A stretch of 64,000 nt of DNA from Nitrospirillum sp034653355 (lineage in GTDB: Bacteria; Pseudomonadota; Alphaproteobacteria; Azospirillales; Azospirillaceae). Each line of letters starts with the position of its first letter. Position 1 is the stretch's first letter. Of the stretch, positions 33,140 through 41,837 are shown piece after piece. The position numbers were made by a program, and so were the translations under genes. The stretch lies in NCBI RefSeq assembly GCF_034653355.1, contig NZ_JAYEER010000002.1, positions 248,001 through 312,000 of the forward strand. The letters are read 5' to 3'. Under the pieces are notes generated by a model that was not told where the DNA came from, searched no databases, and saw nothing but the letters and a program-made list of their open reading frames with translations.

Positions 33140-35450
33140 TCAGAACTTGTAGTGCGCCCGCACATCCCAGGTCATGGGCGGGTTCAGGTAGATGGAGGTC
33201 GCCGACAGGAAGGAGACCTTGTAGGTCCGGTCCAGTGCAGTTCTTGCAGCCGACCGACAGGGTAAGGTTCGGCACCTTCGCCGGTTCGTAAGCCAGGTTC
33301 AGGTTCCACAGCACCTGCGGATCGGTCCAGGCGCCGTCCGTGCTGTCGGTGTTGCCGGCGTTGCCGATGGCGTAACCGTTGTTGTAGTCGAAGCCGACGG
33401 TGGGCCGGAAGATGCCGGCCTCGGTGTCGATCTGGTAGGTCGCCGTCACCAGGCCGGTGAAGTCCGGCGCGCGCACCGGACGGGCGATACGGCCCTTGAA
33501 GTCGACGAAGCCCCGGTTGCAGTTGTTGGAGATGCCGGAGCTGTTGTTGGATGCCAGCGCCGCCTGGCAGGCCGCCATCTGCGCCTGGACATCGCTGGAG
33601 ATATCGATGTAGCGGGCGTGCTGCACACCGATGGAGCCGCTGAAGGTCAGGCCCCGGATGGGCACCCACTCCGCCTCCAGCTCACCGCCGTAGTTGCGCA
33701 GGCCGGCCGGGTTGGTGGTGGTGAAGATGCGCTGGCCGTTGACGGTGTAGGCCGCGGAGATCTGCACGTCCTCCGCCTCGCTGTAGAAGGCGGTGGCGTT
33801 CAGGCGCAGCGTGTGGTCCAGGAAATCGCCGCGCATGCCCACCTCCTCCGACCACACCTTTTCCGGCTTGAAGGCCAGGAACAGGTTGTTGGCCAGGGCG
33901 CGGCCGTTCCAGCCGCCCGACTTCTCACCCCGCGTGGCGGAGGCGTAGATCATGACGCTGGGGTCGATCTGGTAGGACAGGGCGAACCGGGGCGTCACGA
34001 ACTCGTTTTCCAGGTCGGTCGGGATGCCGGCGGCCTCGATCAGGGCGGTGCTGAACAGCGGCCCCTTGCCCCCGGCGTTGGTCGCGACCTTCAGCTGCTT
34101 CTCCTCCTTCGACAGGCGGACGCCGACGGTGGCGGTCAGCGCGTCGGTCAGCTTGTAGTCGCCCTGGGCGTAGGTGGCGTAGGAGTCCAGCGTGTTCTTG
34201 ATGGTGCGGTCGCCACTGACCGTGAAGCCGGAGGCCGTGCCGACCCCCGTACCCAGGTCGGTCCAGTTGTTCTCATGCAGGTAATAGAAGCCGACGGTAT
34301 AGTTCAGGCGGTTGTCGAGCGCTTGGCCATTGGCCTTGAACTCCTGCGACCACTGCTGGTGCAGGCTGTAGTTCAGGATGGGGGACACGCCGGTGGCGAC
34401 GGGATTGGGCGCCGCCGGGTTGGAGTCGATGAAGTAGCGCTGGGTGGTCTGGCGGAAGCCGGTGATGGAGTTCAGCGTCAGGTCGTCCAGTTCCCAGGCG
34501 GCGTTGGAACTCAGCGACCAGCTCTTGGTGGAGTTGCCGACCTCGTTGTTGGCCTTGGTGCCGGTGAAGTATTTGGCCAGCGCGCCCTGGGTGATGCCGA
34601 TGGTGGCGATGCGGTCGCCCGTCGCCGGATCGACCCGGTTGATCAGATTGGCCTCGTTCTCATCGACGTAGTCGCCGGCCAGGTCGATGGTCACCCGGTC
34701 CGTCGGCAACAGGCGGACGGCACCCCGCACACCGTAGGAGTCCGTGCCGTTCAGCTTGTCGCCGGTGTTGACCTGCCGGACGTAGCCGTCGCTGCGGTCG
34801 CGGTACATGCTGACCTTGGTCAGCACCTTGTCCGACAGGGGCGCGTCCATGCTGGCCCGGATGTCGGTCTCACCGAAGCGGCCGGCGCCGGCCTCCAGGT
34901 AACCGCCGGCGGTGGCCGAGGGCTTCTTCATGATGACGTTGATGGCGCCGCCGGTGGTGTTGCGACCGAACAGCGTGCCCTGGGGACCGCGCAGCACCTC
35001 GATGCGTTCCACATCGAACAGACCGAAGTTGTTGGCGTTCTGGCGCGAGATGTAGACGTCGTCGACATAGGTGCCCACCGGCACGTCCTGCGTGGCGATG
35101 GATTCCGTGTTGCCAATGCCGCGGATGTAATAGGTGTTGGAACTGCCCAGGCCGACGTTGTTGTTGCCGATCAGGTTGGGGATGTGCTGGATCAGGTCGA
35201 TGGTGTCGCGGATCTGCCGGTCCTGCAGATCCGCCGCCCCCAGCGACGACACGGCCAGCGGCACGTCCTGCAGGTTCTGCTGACGGCGCTGGGCCGTCAC
35301 GATGATTTCCTCAAGCTGGCTGGCATCGGCCGCCTGCGGCGCCACCGGCTGGGCCGTGGAAGGGCCAGCCGATTGCGCCAGGGCCGGCATGGCCGCCAGC
35401 GCGCCCAGCAAGGCAAGGATGGAAACTCCCCGAATTTTACCCGTCATCAT
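33140..35450 (-). CDS. TonB-dependent receptor, frameshifted near its C terminus
   Basis: About 770 aa outer-membrane receptor of the vitamin/iron/oligosaccharide type. A signal peptide (MMTGKIRGVSILALLGALAAMPALAQ), LEEIIVTAQRRQQNLQDVPLAVS (TonB box) and a plug with RGPQGTLFGRNTTGGAINV are visible. At 33239 the frame shifts: dropping one base (A on plus) changes the end from CTGPDLQGLLPV to ALDRTYKVSFLSATSIY and onwards to VRAHYKF and a stop at 33140-33142. A C-terminal aromatic is required for barrel assembly, so the corrected end is right. Uncorrected, the frame runs to 33030. It ends the minus operon of region 3. Confidence 0.85.
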
Positions 35451-35502
35451 GAATGCTCCCGTTCTTTTGATTTGAAGGTGAGGGGCGTGCCCGCCCTCGC
35501 TC

Positions 35503-36327
35503 TCACCAGGCTGTTGGGTTGGCCGGCATTTCGCCGCGGTAGGCCTCCATATCCGGGGGCAACACCGGGTCGTAGGCCGGCCACCATTGGAAGGGCCGTT
35601 CCGCCTGGACGTAGTTCGTCGTCAGCGGGCCGCCCTTGGTGCGGAAGAAGTAAAGGTTGCCTGTCAGGGTGCCGTAAGGGCCGTGCGGCGCCTCCGGCGG
35701 CCGCCAGAAATAGGCGCCGGGCCGCATGACGCCGCGGTTGCCGTGCACCTCGCCGCTCAGCAGGTACATCTCCTCGACGGTGGGGTGAACCTCCGACCGT
35801 TCGGCCCAGCGCACCGGCAGGGTGCCCAGCAACCAGGAGACGTCGCCGGTGACCGGGTCCTTGTAGAGCATCTTGCGCCCCGCGCCCGGCGGGAACTCCG
35901 GATGGAAGTTGCCGGTGTAAGGCACCTGGTAGCCGTCCAGCCGCACCACCAGGCGGGCGGGATCGTAGTCGGTGACCGGGACCGCCTGGTCAGGCGCCGC
36001 CGACAGGAAGGTCAGGACCACGGCGCCGCCGGGGCTGGCCAGTTCACCCCGCTCATACCCGGCGGGCAGGTGGGCGTAGGCCAGGTGGCCGTACTCCTGG
36101 CCGGCCATCGTCAGCGTGCCATCCAGGACCAGGAACTCCTCGTCCACCACGAGGCGGGACGCCGGGGCGGTGAAGCCGGCGGGATACCGGACCAGCATGC
36201 TGACGGCACCCGTGGCGTCGTCATGGCTCAGGACCTTGGCCTCGACGCCGTCACGCAGGCCCCACAGGGTGTGGGGTTGCCAGGGAATGTATTGGGCTTG
36301 AATGAATTCGATCCAGGAACGCGCCAA
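35503..36327 (-). CDS. Bicupin protein (DUF4437-like)
   Basis: 274 aa with two cupin-like halves: an N-terminal half with MLVRYPAGFTAPASRLVVDEEFLVLDGTLTMAG and a C-terminal half with RSEVHPTVEEMYLLSGEVHGNRGVMRPGAYFWRPPEAPHGPYGTLTGN. The His-x-Glu pairs and the final His (PHGPY) make metal binding likely in the C-terminal half, while the first half lacks some ligands. It lies between a small protein and the TBDR in a minus-strand operon with a VOC protein, so it may be a dioxygenase-type enzyme or sugar/keto acid isomerase. Substrate unknown. Confidence 0.78.
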   Translation of the reverse strand: MARSWIEFIQAQYIPWQPHTLWGLRDGVEAKVLSHDDATGAVSMLVRYPAGFTAPASRLVVDEEFLVLDGTLTMAGQEYGHLAYAHLPAGYERGELASPGGAVVLTFLSAAPDQAVPVTDYDPARLVVRLDGYQVPYTGNFHPEFPPGAGRKMLYKDPVTGDVSWLLGTLPVRWAERSEVHPTVEEMYLLSGEVHGNRGVMRPGAYFWRPPEAPHGPYGTLTGNLYFFRTKGGPLTTNYVQAERPFQWWPAYDPVLPPDMEAYRGEMPANPTAW

Positions 36328-36353
36328 GATTCAGGCTCCTAACTGCAATGAAA

Positions 36354-36659
36354 TCAACGGGGGGCCGGGACTTCGCCCCGCAACGGTGCTTTGGGGTCGT
36401 CGCTTTCGCTCAAGATCCGCATCAGCTTGCGCATGGACACCTCCAGCTCGGCCCGCGACCGGGCCAGCACGGCGGCGTCCTCGGCCAGGGCGTCCGCCTG
36501 GCCCGGGGCGATGACGCCCACCCGGGCCAGCACCGTTTCCAGGGCCAGGCGCCGCGTGCGCTCGATGTGCAGCTGGGACGCCAGTTCGAACACCAGACCG
36601 GTCAGGCGTTCCGCGTCGGGCGCCATGGGCGGCAAGGGGGGATAGCTTCGGTCGGTCAT
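36354..36659 (-). CDS. Small helical protein, function unknown
   Basis: 101 aa from ATG 36659, which overlaps the methyltransferase stop (ATGA). It is rich in Arg, Glu and Ala helices (LELASQLHIERTRRLALETVLARVG and AVLARSRAELEVSMRKLMRIL) and ends in a Pro-rich tail, so a short coiled coil is likely. It has no signal peptide and no recognised family. Translational coupling suggests it acts with the methyltransferase. Confidence 0.65.
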   Translation of the reverse strand: MTDRSYPPLPPMAPDAERLTGLVFELASQLHIERTRRLALETVLARVGVIAPGQADALAEDAAVLARSRAELEVSMRKLMRILSESDDPKAPLRGEVPAPR

Positions 36660-37704
36660 TGCGGCTTCTCCGCTTCCAGCACGGCCCAGGGGAAATGCCA
36701 CTCGGCACGGGTGGGCCAGGACAGGTCGGGCAGGCGGCCGGCCCCCCGTTCGTCGAAGGCCACCCAGCGGGCGTTCACCAGGCCGGCGGCGGCGGCCATG
36801 GCCGGTAGGTCGGCGGCGATCATGGGCGGCAGGAAGGGCTCGTTGTTACGGGCGCCGTGTTCCACCATGGCCAGGTCGCGCAGGCCGTCGCCGGTACGCT
36901 GGAAATCCAGGAAGCGCAGCACGCCGCCGGGGGCCAGCAGGCGCGACGCCTCCGTGAATACCGCCGGCAGCACGTCGACCGGCACCTCATGCACGAACAT
37001 GGTGGAGGTGACGAGGTCGGCGCTCCCCCCTCCAGCCCGGTGGCCACCGCGTCGGCCTGACGGAAGCGGACGGCCAGCTTGCGCTCGCTGGCCCGGCGGG
37101 CGGCCAGGTCCACGCAGGGCAGCGCCAGGTCCACGCCGATGACCTCGGCCTCCGGATACGCCTGCTTCAGCGGCCAGGCGGACTTGCCGAAGCCGCAGCC
37201 GAGATCGACCATGCGGCGATAGGACCGCTTGGGCAGCGCGGTTTCCACGAACAGGCGGTGGAAGGCGTAGTCGTCATTCTCCCCCAGCATCACCAGCCGG
37301 GCACCCAGTTCATAGACCCGGCCGGCCAGGTCGTGCGACCACACCCCGCCCGGCTGCACGTGGATGTCCCAGTCGGTGTACCAGTCCGGCAGCACCAGGT
37401 CGGGATCCACCTCCACCGTGGCCGGCCCGTCGGGCCCCGGCGGCAACGCGCCCTGGCGGACCACCGCGTCGGATACCGCCCGCCACAGCATCTTCTGCGA
37501 CCCGCGCTCCAACCAAGAGAACCACGGGTAGGTGGCCAGCCCATGCACCAGCGGCGCCAGGCTTTCGGGGTCGTTCACCGGCACCGGCGATGGCGCCGCG
37601 GCATCGAAGTCGGCCCGCAGGCGGGGATAGACCGTTCCGGCCCAATGCCGCCGCAGGCTCAGCACGAAATCCAGAGCAGCCCTGTCCTCAATGGCCAAAG
37701 CCAT
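36656..37704 (-). CDS. Class I SAM-dependent methyltransferase, frameshifted in a G run
   Basis: About 350 aa when repaired. The N-terminal helical part (ALDFVLSLRRHWAGTVYPRL) precedes the Rossmann core with MVDLGCGFGKSAWPL (motif I, about 160) and VIGVDLALP. The frame breaks at the G run at 37025-37030 (C on plus). One further G gives LEGGSADLVTSTMFVHEVP and joins the downstream frame FTEASRLLAPGGVLRFLDF, which continues to the stop at 36656. Without repair the protein ends early with a Ser/Pro/Cys-rich tail. A small-molecule acceptor is likely in this catabolic operon. Probable assembly error; a true mutation is possible. Confidence 0.78.
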
Positions 37705-37753
37705 GATACTGCCTCCATGTCTTTATTGGCTTTTTGCTTGCTCTCGGCGTCGG

Positions 37754-38641
37754 TCACGGTGGACCGACGAACTCGATCCATTCGCCGGCGGCACCTTGGA
37801 GACAGGCGCTGGTGCCACCGCCGGGCAACAGCGCCGCGTGGGTCCGCAGGCCAGCGAAGACGCGCGGGTCATCCACGCTGAAACTGACCATCGCCATGCC
37901 GGGCGGCAGCTCGCCGGGGGCGGCTTCCCGCGGCTGGGTCACGGCCGGATAAGCGTCCAGTTCGATCAGGGTGCCGCGCGGCAGCTTGACCAGGCCGTGG
38001 GCATGCTCCGTCTCCGGCGGCAGGCCGTTGGCCCAGGAAATCACCTGCACCCGCGTCGACACCGGCGGATCGATGGCGTTGGCGAAGCCGGCGTAGGTGG
38101 CGAACAGCGCGCCCAGGTCAGGCCCGCCGGCGACCACGATGAAGACATGGCCGACGAAGGCGGCGGCCTGCGCCAGATCCAGTCCGCTGCCCGGGCCCAC
38201 CTGGGTGAGGTACAGGCACTCCCCCGCCGGCCCCAGGACCTGCATGGCGCGGATCATGGGGAAACGCTGCAGGCTCTTGGGCGGGCCGATGACGCGGAAC
38301 GCCGATCCCTCCAGCCGGGCGGCCAGCGCGTCCACATCCTGGACCACGATCTCCGTGGCATTCCAGCCGTGGGTGGTCAGCGCCTGCCAGCCGGCCGCCG
38401 CCGGACTTTCCACGAAGCGCAGCCAGGCCGGCGTGCCACAGGCCGGGGCCAGGGTCAGGTAGCGCCGCCCCGCCATGGCCGGCGCCCCCCACGCCGCCGC
38501 CGTGTCCGCCGGCAGGATGCCCTCATCCACCGGCTGGTAACCCAGCACGGAACCGTAGGCCGCCCGGATCACCGCCAGGTCCGGCACCACATGGGTGACG
38601 GCCCGGATGGTCCCCAGCAGGGGCGCCCCGCCCTCGGTCAT
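37754..38641 (-). CDS. VOC-superfamily protein with two vicinal-oxygen-chelate domains
   Basis: 295 aa from ATG 38641, close to the MFS stop. The first unit starts LGTIRAVTHVVPDLAVIRAAYGSVLGYQPV and includes MQVLGPAGECLYLTQVG. The second includes GHVFIVVAGGPDLGALFATYAGF and ends GTSACLQGAAGEWIEFVGPP. Tandem betaalphabetabetabeta units of this type form extradiol dioxygenases, glyoxalases or epimerases. One His/Glu set is visible in the second half. It may process the compound carried in by the MFS transporter. The reaction is not assigned. Confidence 0.8.
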   Translation of the reverse strand: MTEGGAPLLGTIRAVTHVVPDLAVIRAAYGSVLGYQPVDEGILPADTAAAWGAPAMAGRRYLTLAPACGTPAWLRFVESPAAAGWQALTTHGWNATEIVVQDVDALAARLEGSAFRVIGPPKSLQRFPMIRAMQVLGPAGECLYLTQVGPGSGLDLAQAAAFVGHVFIVVAGGPDLGALFATYAGFANAIDPPVSTRVQVISWANGLPPETEHAHGLVKLPRGTLIELDAYPAVTQPREAAPGELPPGMAMVSFSVDDPRVFAGLRTHAALLPGGGTSACLQGAAGEWIEFVGPP

Positions 38642-38643
38642 GC

Positions 38644-40023
38644 TCAATCCCCCTTCGCGATCATCTTTTCCACCGCCACCACACCGGCGCGGTAGGCGGG
38701 CATGCCCAGGGACAGGACGGTCAGCGCCGTCACACCGATCACCAGGGCCTCGATGCTCATGGCCCAGCCCAGCCGAGCCGGGTCGCCGAACAGGTCGGTC
38801 ATCCACCCCACCGGCGGCGGGCCGATCAGCTGGCCGGAAATGCTGATCACCAGGTAGTAGACGGCGGTGGCCTGCGACTTGATCTGCCCGGGGGCGATCA
38901 GGGTCAGGGACGCCGGGCCCGCGGCGGCAGCCATGGCTTGGCCGACGAAGGCGAAGAACAGGGCGGCGATGGCCAACGGGGCCGATGGCATCATGGGATA
39001 GGCGGCGAAACCCGGAACCGCGATCAGCAACCCCACCAGCAGGGCGCGCAGCGTCGCGTCCTTGCGCCCCAGGCGGATCCAGCGGTTGGTCAGCCAGATC
39101 CCCAGGCCGGTGCCCAGGGGGCCGCCGGTCAGGAACAGGATGCCGGTGGCGATGCCCATGTCCCGGACGTTCCAGCCGAAACTGCGCTGGAACAGGGTGG
39201 CGTTCCAGAACGCCAGCGACCCCATGGTGACGCAGGCGGCCGAGCCGACGAACAGCACCCCGAAGGTGCGCCACCGCTTCAGGATGAAGCGCAGCGCCTG
39301 GGCGATGGACGCCTGCCCGCCTTGCAGGCCGCTGTCGGCGTCCACCGCCCGGTCCTGGCGCTCAGGCTCGGCGAAGGTGAACATCAGCAGGGCCAGCGCC
39401 AGGCCCGGCAGGCCGACGATCAGGAAACTCAGCTGCCAGGCGCGCAACTCGCCCAGCAAGGGCACGGTCATCACCGGCAGGCCGGCGATGGCATGGACCA
39501 GGGGGCCGCCCAGCAGGAAGGCGACGCCCGCCCCCAGGAAGGTGCCCGACATGAAGACGCTGAGCGCCCGGGCCCGCCGCTGGCGGGGAAACCGGTCGCT
39601 GACCAGCGACACGGCGCACGGGGCGATCGCGGCCTCCCCCAGCCCCACGCCCAGGCGGGCGGCGAACAGGGCCGGGAAACCCTGGGCCAGGCTGGCGGCG
39701 GCCGTCATGCCGCACCAGATGGTGATGCCGGCGGCCAGGATGCGGCGCCGGCTGAACCGGTCCGCCATCCAGCCCATGGGCAGGCCCATGAGCACGTAGA
39801 ACACGCCGAACGCCGGCCCCAGCAGCAACCCCACCTGGAAATCGCTCAACCCCAGATCGGTCTTGATCGGGGCGATCAGCAGGCTGGGCAAAAAGCGATC
39901 AATGTAAGAGACGACCTGCCCTGCTGTGAGCAGGATTACCATGTACCAGCCCGATCGGAGCGCTGTGCGAACCTTGCCAGCACAGGACCCAACTGCCTTC
40001 CCGTTTATGAAAGCACCGTTCAT
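38644..40023 (-). CDS. MFS transporter
   Basis: 459 aa with 12 predicted transmembrane segments. The loop 2-3 motif reads GLPMGWMADRFSRRRIL, and the region SYIDRFLPSLLIAPIKTDLGLSDFQVGLL resembles the anion/aromatic-acid or spinster-like branch. It is the first gene of the minus-strand operon (MFS, VOC, methyltransferase, small protein, bicupin, TBDR), divergent from the LysR gene. It should be the inner-membrane importer that follows the TBDR. Substrate unknown. Confidence 0.86.
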   Translation of the reverse strand: MNGAFINGKAVGSCAGKVRTALRSGWYMVILLTAGQVVSYIDRFLPSLLIAPIKTDLGLSDFQVGLLLGPAFGVFYVLMGLPMGWMADRFSRRRILAAGITIWCGMTAAASLAQGFPALFAARLGVGLGEAAIAPCAVSLVSDRFPRQRRARALSVFMSGTFLGAGVAFLLGGPLVHAIAGLPVMTVPLLGELRAWQLSFLIVGLPGLALALLMFTFAEPERQDRAVDADSGLQGGQASIAQALRFILKRWRTFGVLFVGSAACVTMGSLAFWNATLFQRSFGWNVRDMGIATGILFLTGGPLGTGLGIWLTNRWIRLGRKDATLRALLVGLLIAVPGFAAYPMMPSAPLAIAALFFAFVGQAMAAAAGPASLTLIAPGQIKSQATAVYYLVISISGQLIGPPPVGWMTDLFGDPARLGWAMSIEALVIGVTALTVLSLGMPAYRAGVVAVEKMIAKGD

Positions 40024-40100
40024 TCCCCGTGCTCCCCATTTGTTAGCCCTACGGTTAAGGAAATGTCGCGTGATGACAAACGATATGATCTGACCCTATA

Positions 40101-40117
40101 TGTGAATAGTTCTCACA
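40101..40117. promoter_or_regulatory. LysR-type binding site
   Basis: TGTGAATAGTTCTCACA has TGTGA and TCACA arms around seven bases and fits the T-N11-A pattern of LysR boxes. It lies in the 116-bp gap between the divergent MFS and LysR genes, 23 bp before the LysR start. Confidence 0.6.
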
Positions 40118-40139
40118 ATATGAGGCTGGGGCCGCGCCG

Positions 40140-41036
40140 ATGCAGACTCTTCCGTCCATCCAGACCTTGCGGGCCCTGGACTCCGCCGCCACCCACGGCA
40201 GCTATTCCGCGGCGGCGGATGAGCTGGGCCTGACGCACGGCGCCATCAGCCACCGCATCCGGGAATTGGAGGAGCGGCTGGGCATCCCGCTGTTCCGCCG
40301 GGTCGGCCGCGGCATGGCCCCGACCCGTGAGGCCGTTACCATCATCGCCCATGTGCGCCAGGCCTTGGCGATCCTGGAGCGCGCCTTTCCCAACCGCCGT
40401 CACGTCAATGGCGGCCGGCTGGTCGTCAGCATCCATCCGGCCCTGGCCACGCGCTGGCTGCTGCCTCGGCTGCGCGGCTTCACCCAGATCATGCCCCAGG
40501 TGTCGGTGGAAATCCGCTCCACCGCCGACCTGGAGGAGTTCCTGGTGCCGGGCATCGACCTGGCCATCCGCTACGGCGCTGGCGACTGGCCCAATTCCGT
40601 CAGCCAGCGCCTGGGGGGCGAGGTGCTGTTCCCCGTCTGCTCCCCCGAGTATCGCGACCGCCTGGGCATAGAGACGCCGGAGGACCTGGCGCGCTGCACC
40701 ATCCTGCGCCACGGCTGGCAGAGCTGGTCGGCCTGGCTGCGCGTGGCCGGCCTGCGCCTGCAGGAACCGACGGCGGGGCTGACCCTGTCCGACAGCTCCA
40801 TGCTGATCGAGGTGGCCAGCAGCGGCCAGGGCGTGGCGCTGGCCGGCAGCCTGATGGTGCAGGAGGAGATCCGCCGGGGGCGCCTGGTGCGCCTGTTCGA
40901 CATCCAGGCGGAGGACATCTACGGCTATTACCTGGTGTGGCTGGCCGGCACGGCCCTGAGCGCCAGCGCCCTCGCCTTCCGCTCCTGGGTCACCGACTGC
41001 TTCAACAACACCCAGGCGGACATCGCCGCCCTGTAA
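40140..41036 (+). CDS. LysR family regulator (GcvA-like)
   Basis: 298 aa. The N-terminal winged helix reads SIQTLRALDSAATHGSYSAAADELGLTHGAISHRIRELEERLGIPLFRR, and the effector domain starts near residue 92 (GRLVVSIHPALATRWLLPRL). Subtype features (LPRLRGFTQIMPQVSVEIRSTADLEEFLVPGIDLAIRYGAGDWP) are those of GcvA-like regulators. It is divergent from the MFS operon and shares a T-N11-A site with it. It probably activates that operon in response to a substrate of unknown nature. Confidence 0.88.
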   Translation: MQTLPSIQTLRALDSAATHGSYSAAADELGLTHGAISHRIRELEERLGIPLFRRVGRGMAPTREAVTIIAHVRQALAILERAFPNRRHVNGGRLVVSIHPALATRWLLPRLRGFTQIMPQVSVEIRSTADLEEFLVPGIDLAIRYGAGDWPNSVSQRLGGEVLFPVCSPEYRDRLGIETPEDLARCTILRHGWQSWSAWLRVAGLRLQEPTAGLTLSDSSMLIEVASSGQGVALAGSLMVQEEIRRGRLVRLFDIQAEDIYGYYLVWLAGTALSASALAFRSWVTDCFNNTQADIAAL

Positions 41037-41052
41037 AACTACTTATCGGATC

Positions 41053-41344
41053 TAAAGTGGAACGGCCTCCTTTGGCTTCCCCTTGAGTTGGCGATAGACC
41101 ATTGAGACCCCGAGCAGCGGCGGCGAGCCCCCGGGCTCCGGCGCCTGGGCCCCATGTCACAACCAACAGTTGGAAGATGGCGGCACCGGCAGACGCCCCA
41201 GTCGCCCTGACACGCCGAGGGCCGCGCATAAATTATCCCCGCACCCTCCCCGCACGGCCGGAAATTCCCCAGCAATTTCAACGGTTGGCCACTTTATGTG
41301 ATGGAAGTTTGGCCATTTGGTGCGTTGGATGGCCACTTTATGTG
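41053..41344. repeat. Direct and inverted TAAAGTGG repeats, possible IS21-type remnant
   Basis: TGGCCACTTTATGTG occurs at 41286-41300 and 41330-41344, with a degenerate copy TGGCCATTTGGTG near 41310. The inverted core TAAAGTGG is at about 41053-41060. Short multiple direct repeats facing an inverted copy some 280 bp away resemble the ends of IS21-type elements. No transposase remains between them. They could instead be a protein-binding array. Confidence 0.35.
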
Positions 41345-41387
41345 TTGGGGGACATAAACATTAAGAAAAGCAAAAAATAGAAATGAT

Positions 41388-41416
41388 TTGACAACGCTGT
41401 CAACGCAACTATTAAT
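41388..41416 (+). promoter_or_regulatory. Promoter with LacI-type operator for the 1036-aa TBDR
   Basis: TTGACA (41388-41393) is followed after 17 bp by ATTAAT (41411-41416). TGACAACGCTGTCA (41389-41402) overlaps the -35 box; its TGACA-N-CG-N-TGTCA symmetry is that of LacI-family operators. Binding there would block transcription. The LacI gene downstream of the receptor is the natural candidate. Confidence 0.65.
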
Positions 41417-41425
41417 AACAGGACT

Positions 41426-41476
41426 GACATCCGGCAGGCCTCCGGATGTCGCCTGTGGTCTAGCGGCAGGCGACAT
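41426..41476 (+). other. Two mutually exclusive leader hairpins
   Basis: GACATCCGG (41426-41434) can pair with CCGGATGTC (41442-41450), and ATGTCGCCTG (41446-41455) can pair with CAGGCGACAT (41467-41476). Both stems are perfect and share 41446-41450, so only one can form at a time. Such geometry is used in attenuators. No strong T run follows, and the downstream leader is about 360 nt long. Confidence 0.5.
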
Positions 41477-41571
41477 GACGGGGAGATTTTATCAAGAACA
41501 TCCCGCCGAATGCCGGTAAGGCTGAGCCTAAGCCTAAGTAAGAAACAAATATATCTCGGGAGGATAGAGAC

Positions 41572-41625
41572 ATGAGCGCGCAAGAAATCCGCCAACCCTG
41601 TCATGGACACACTCACTACAGTTAG
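41572..41625 (+). CDS. Possible leader peptide ORF
   Basis: 17 codons (MSAQEIRQPCHGHTHYS) start nine bases after a GGGAGG and end with TAG. The strong ribosome-binding site and its position in the long leader of the TBDR gene are suggestive. It may be a regulatory leader ORF or chance. No similarity known. Confidence 0.3.
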   Translation: MSAQEIRQPCHGHTHYS

Positions 41626-41837
41626 CACTGGTTGACCTTCCCGGTAACGGGAGGGAAAGGGCGCGGCCGACTGTCAGATCGGCATGCCCTTATTCCAGTA
41701 TCAGGTAAATCCGTCGCGACCGGACAGCAGCGCTGCGCCGTTCCCTGGCGCGCACCCTAAACCATGGGTTGCGCGAAGGGGCTGGGCCAGCGGCCGGGCC
41801 CGCGCACCCACGATTATCCCGCAGGGAGGGAACTCGC

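Noticed and set aside
38644..38646. Fusion of MFS and VOC proteins
   Set aside because: The MFS gene has a stop at 38644-38646, and the VOC gene has its own ATG at 38641.
41037..41280. tRNA or small RNA gene after the LysR gene
   Set aside because: I could not fold a cloverleaf or find a GTTCGANTC-type T loop; nothing beyond the repeat remnant is supported.
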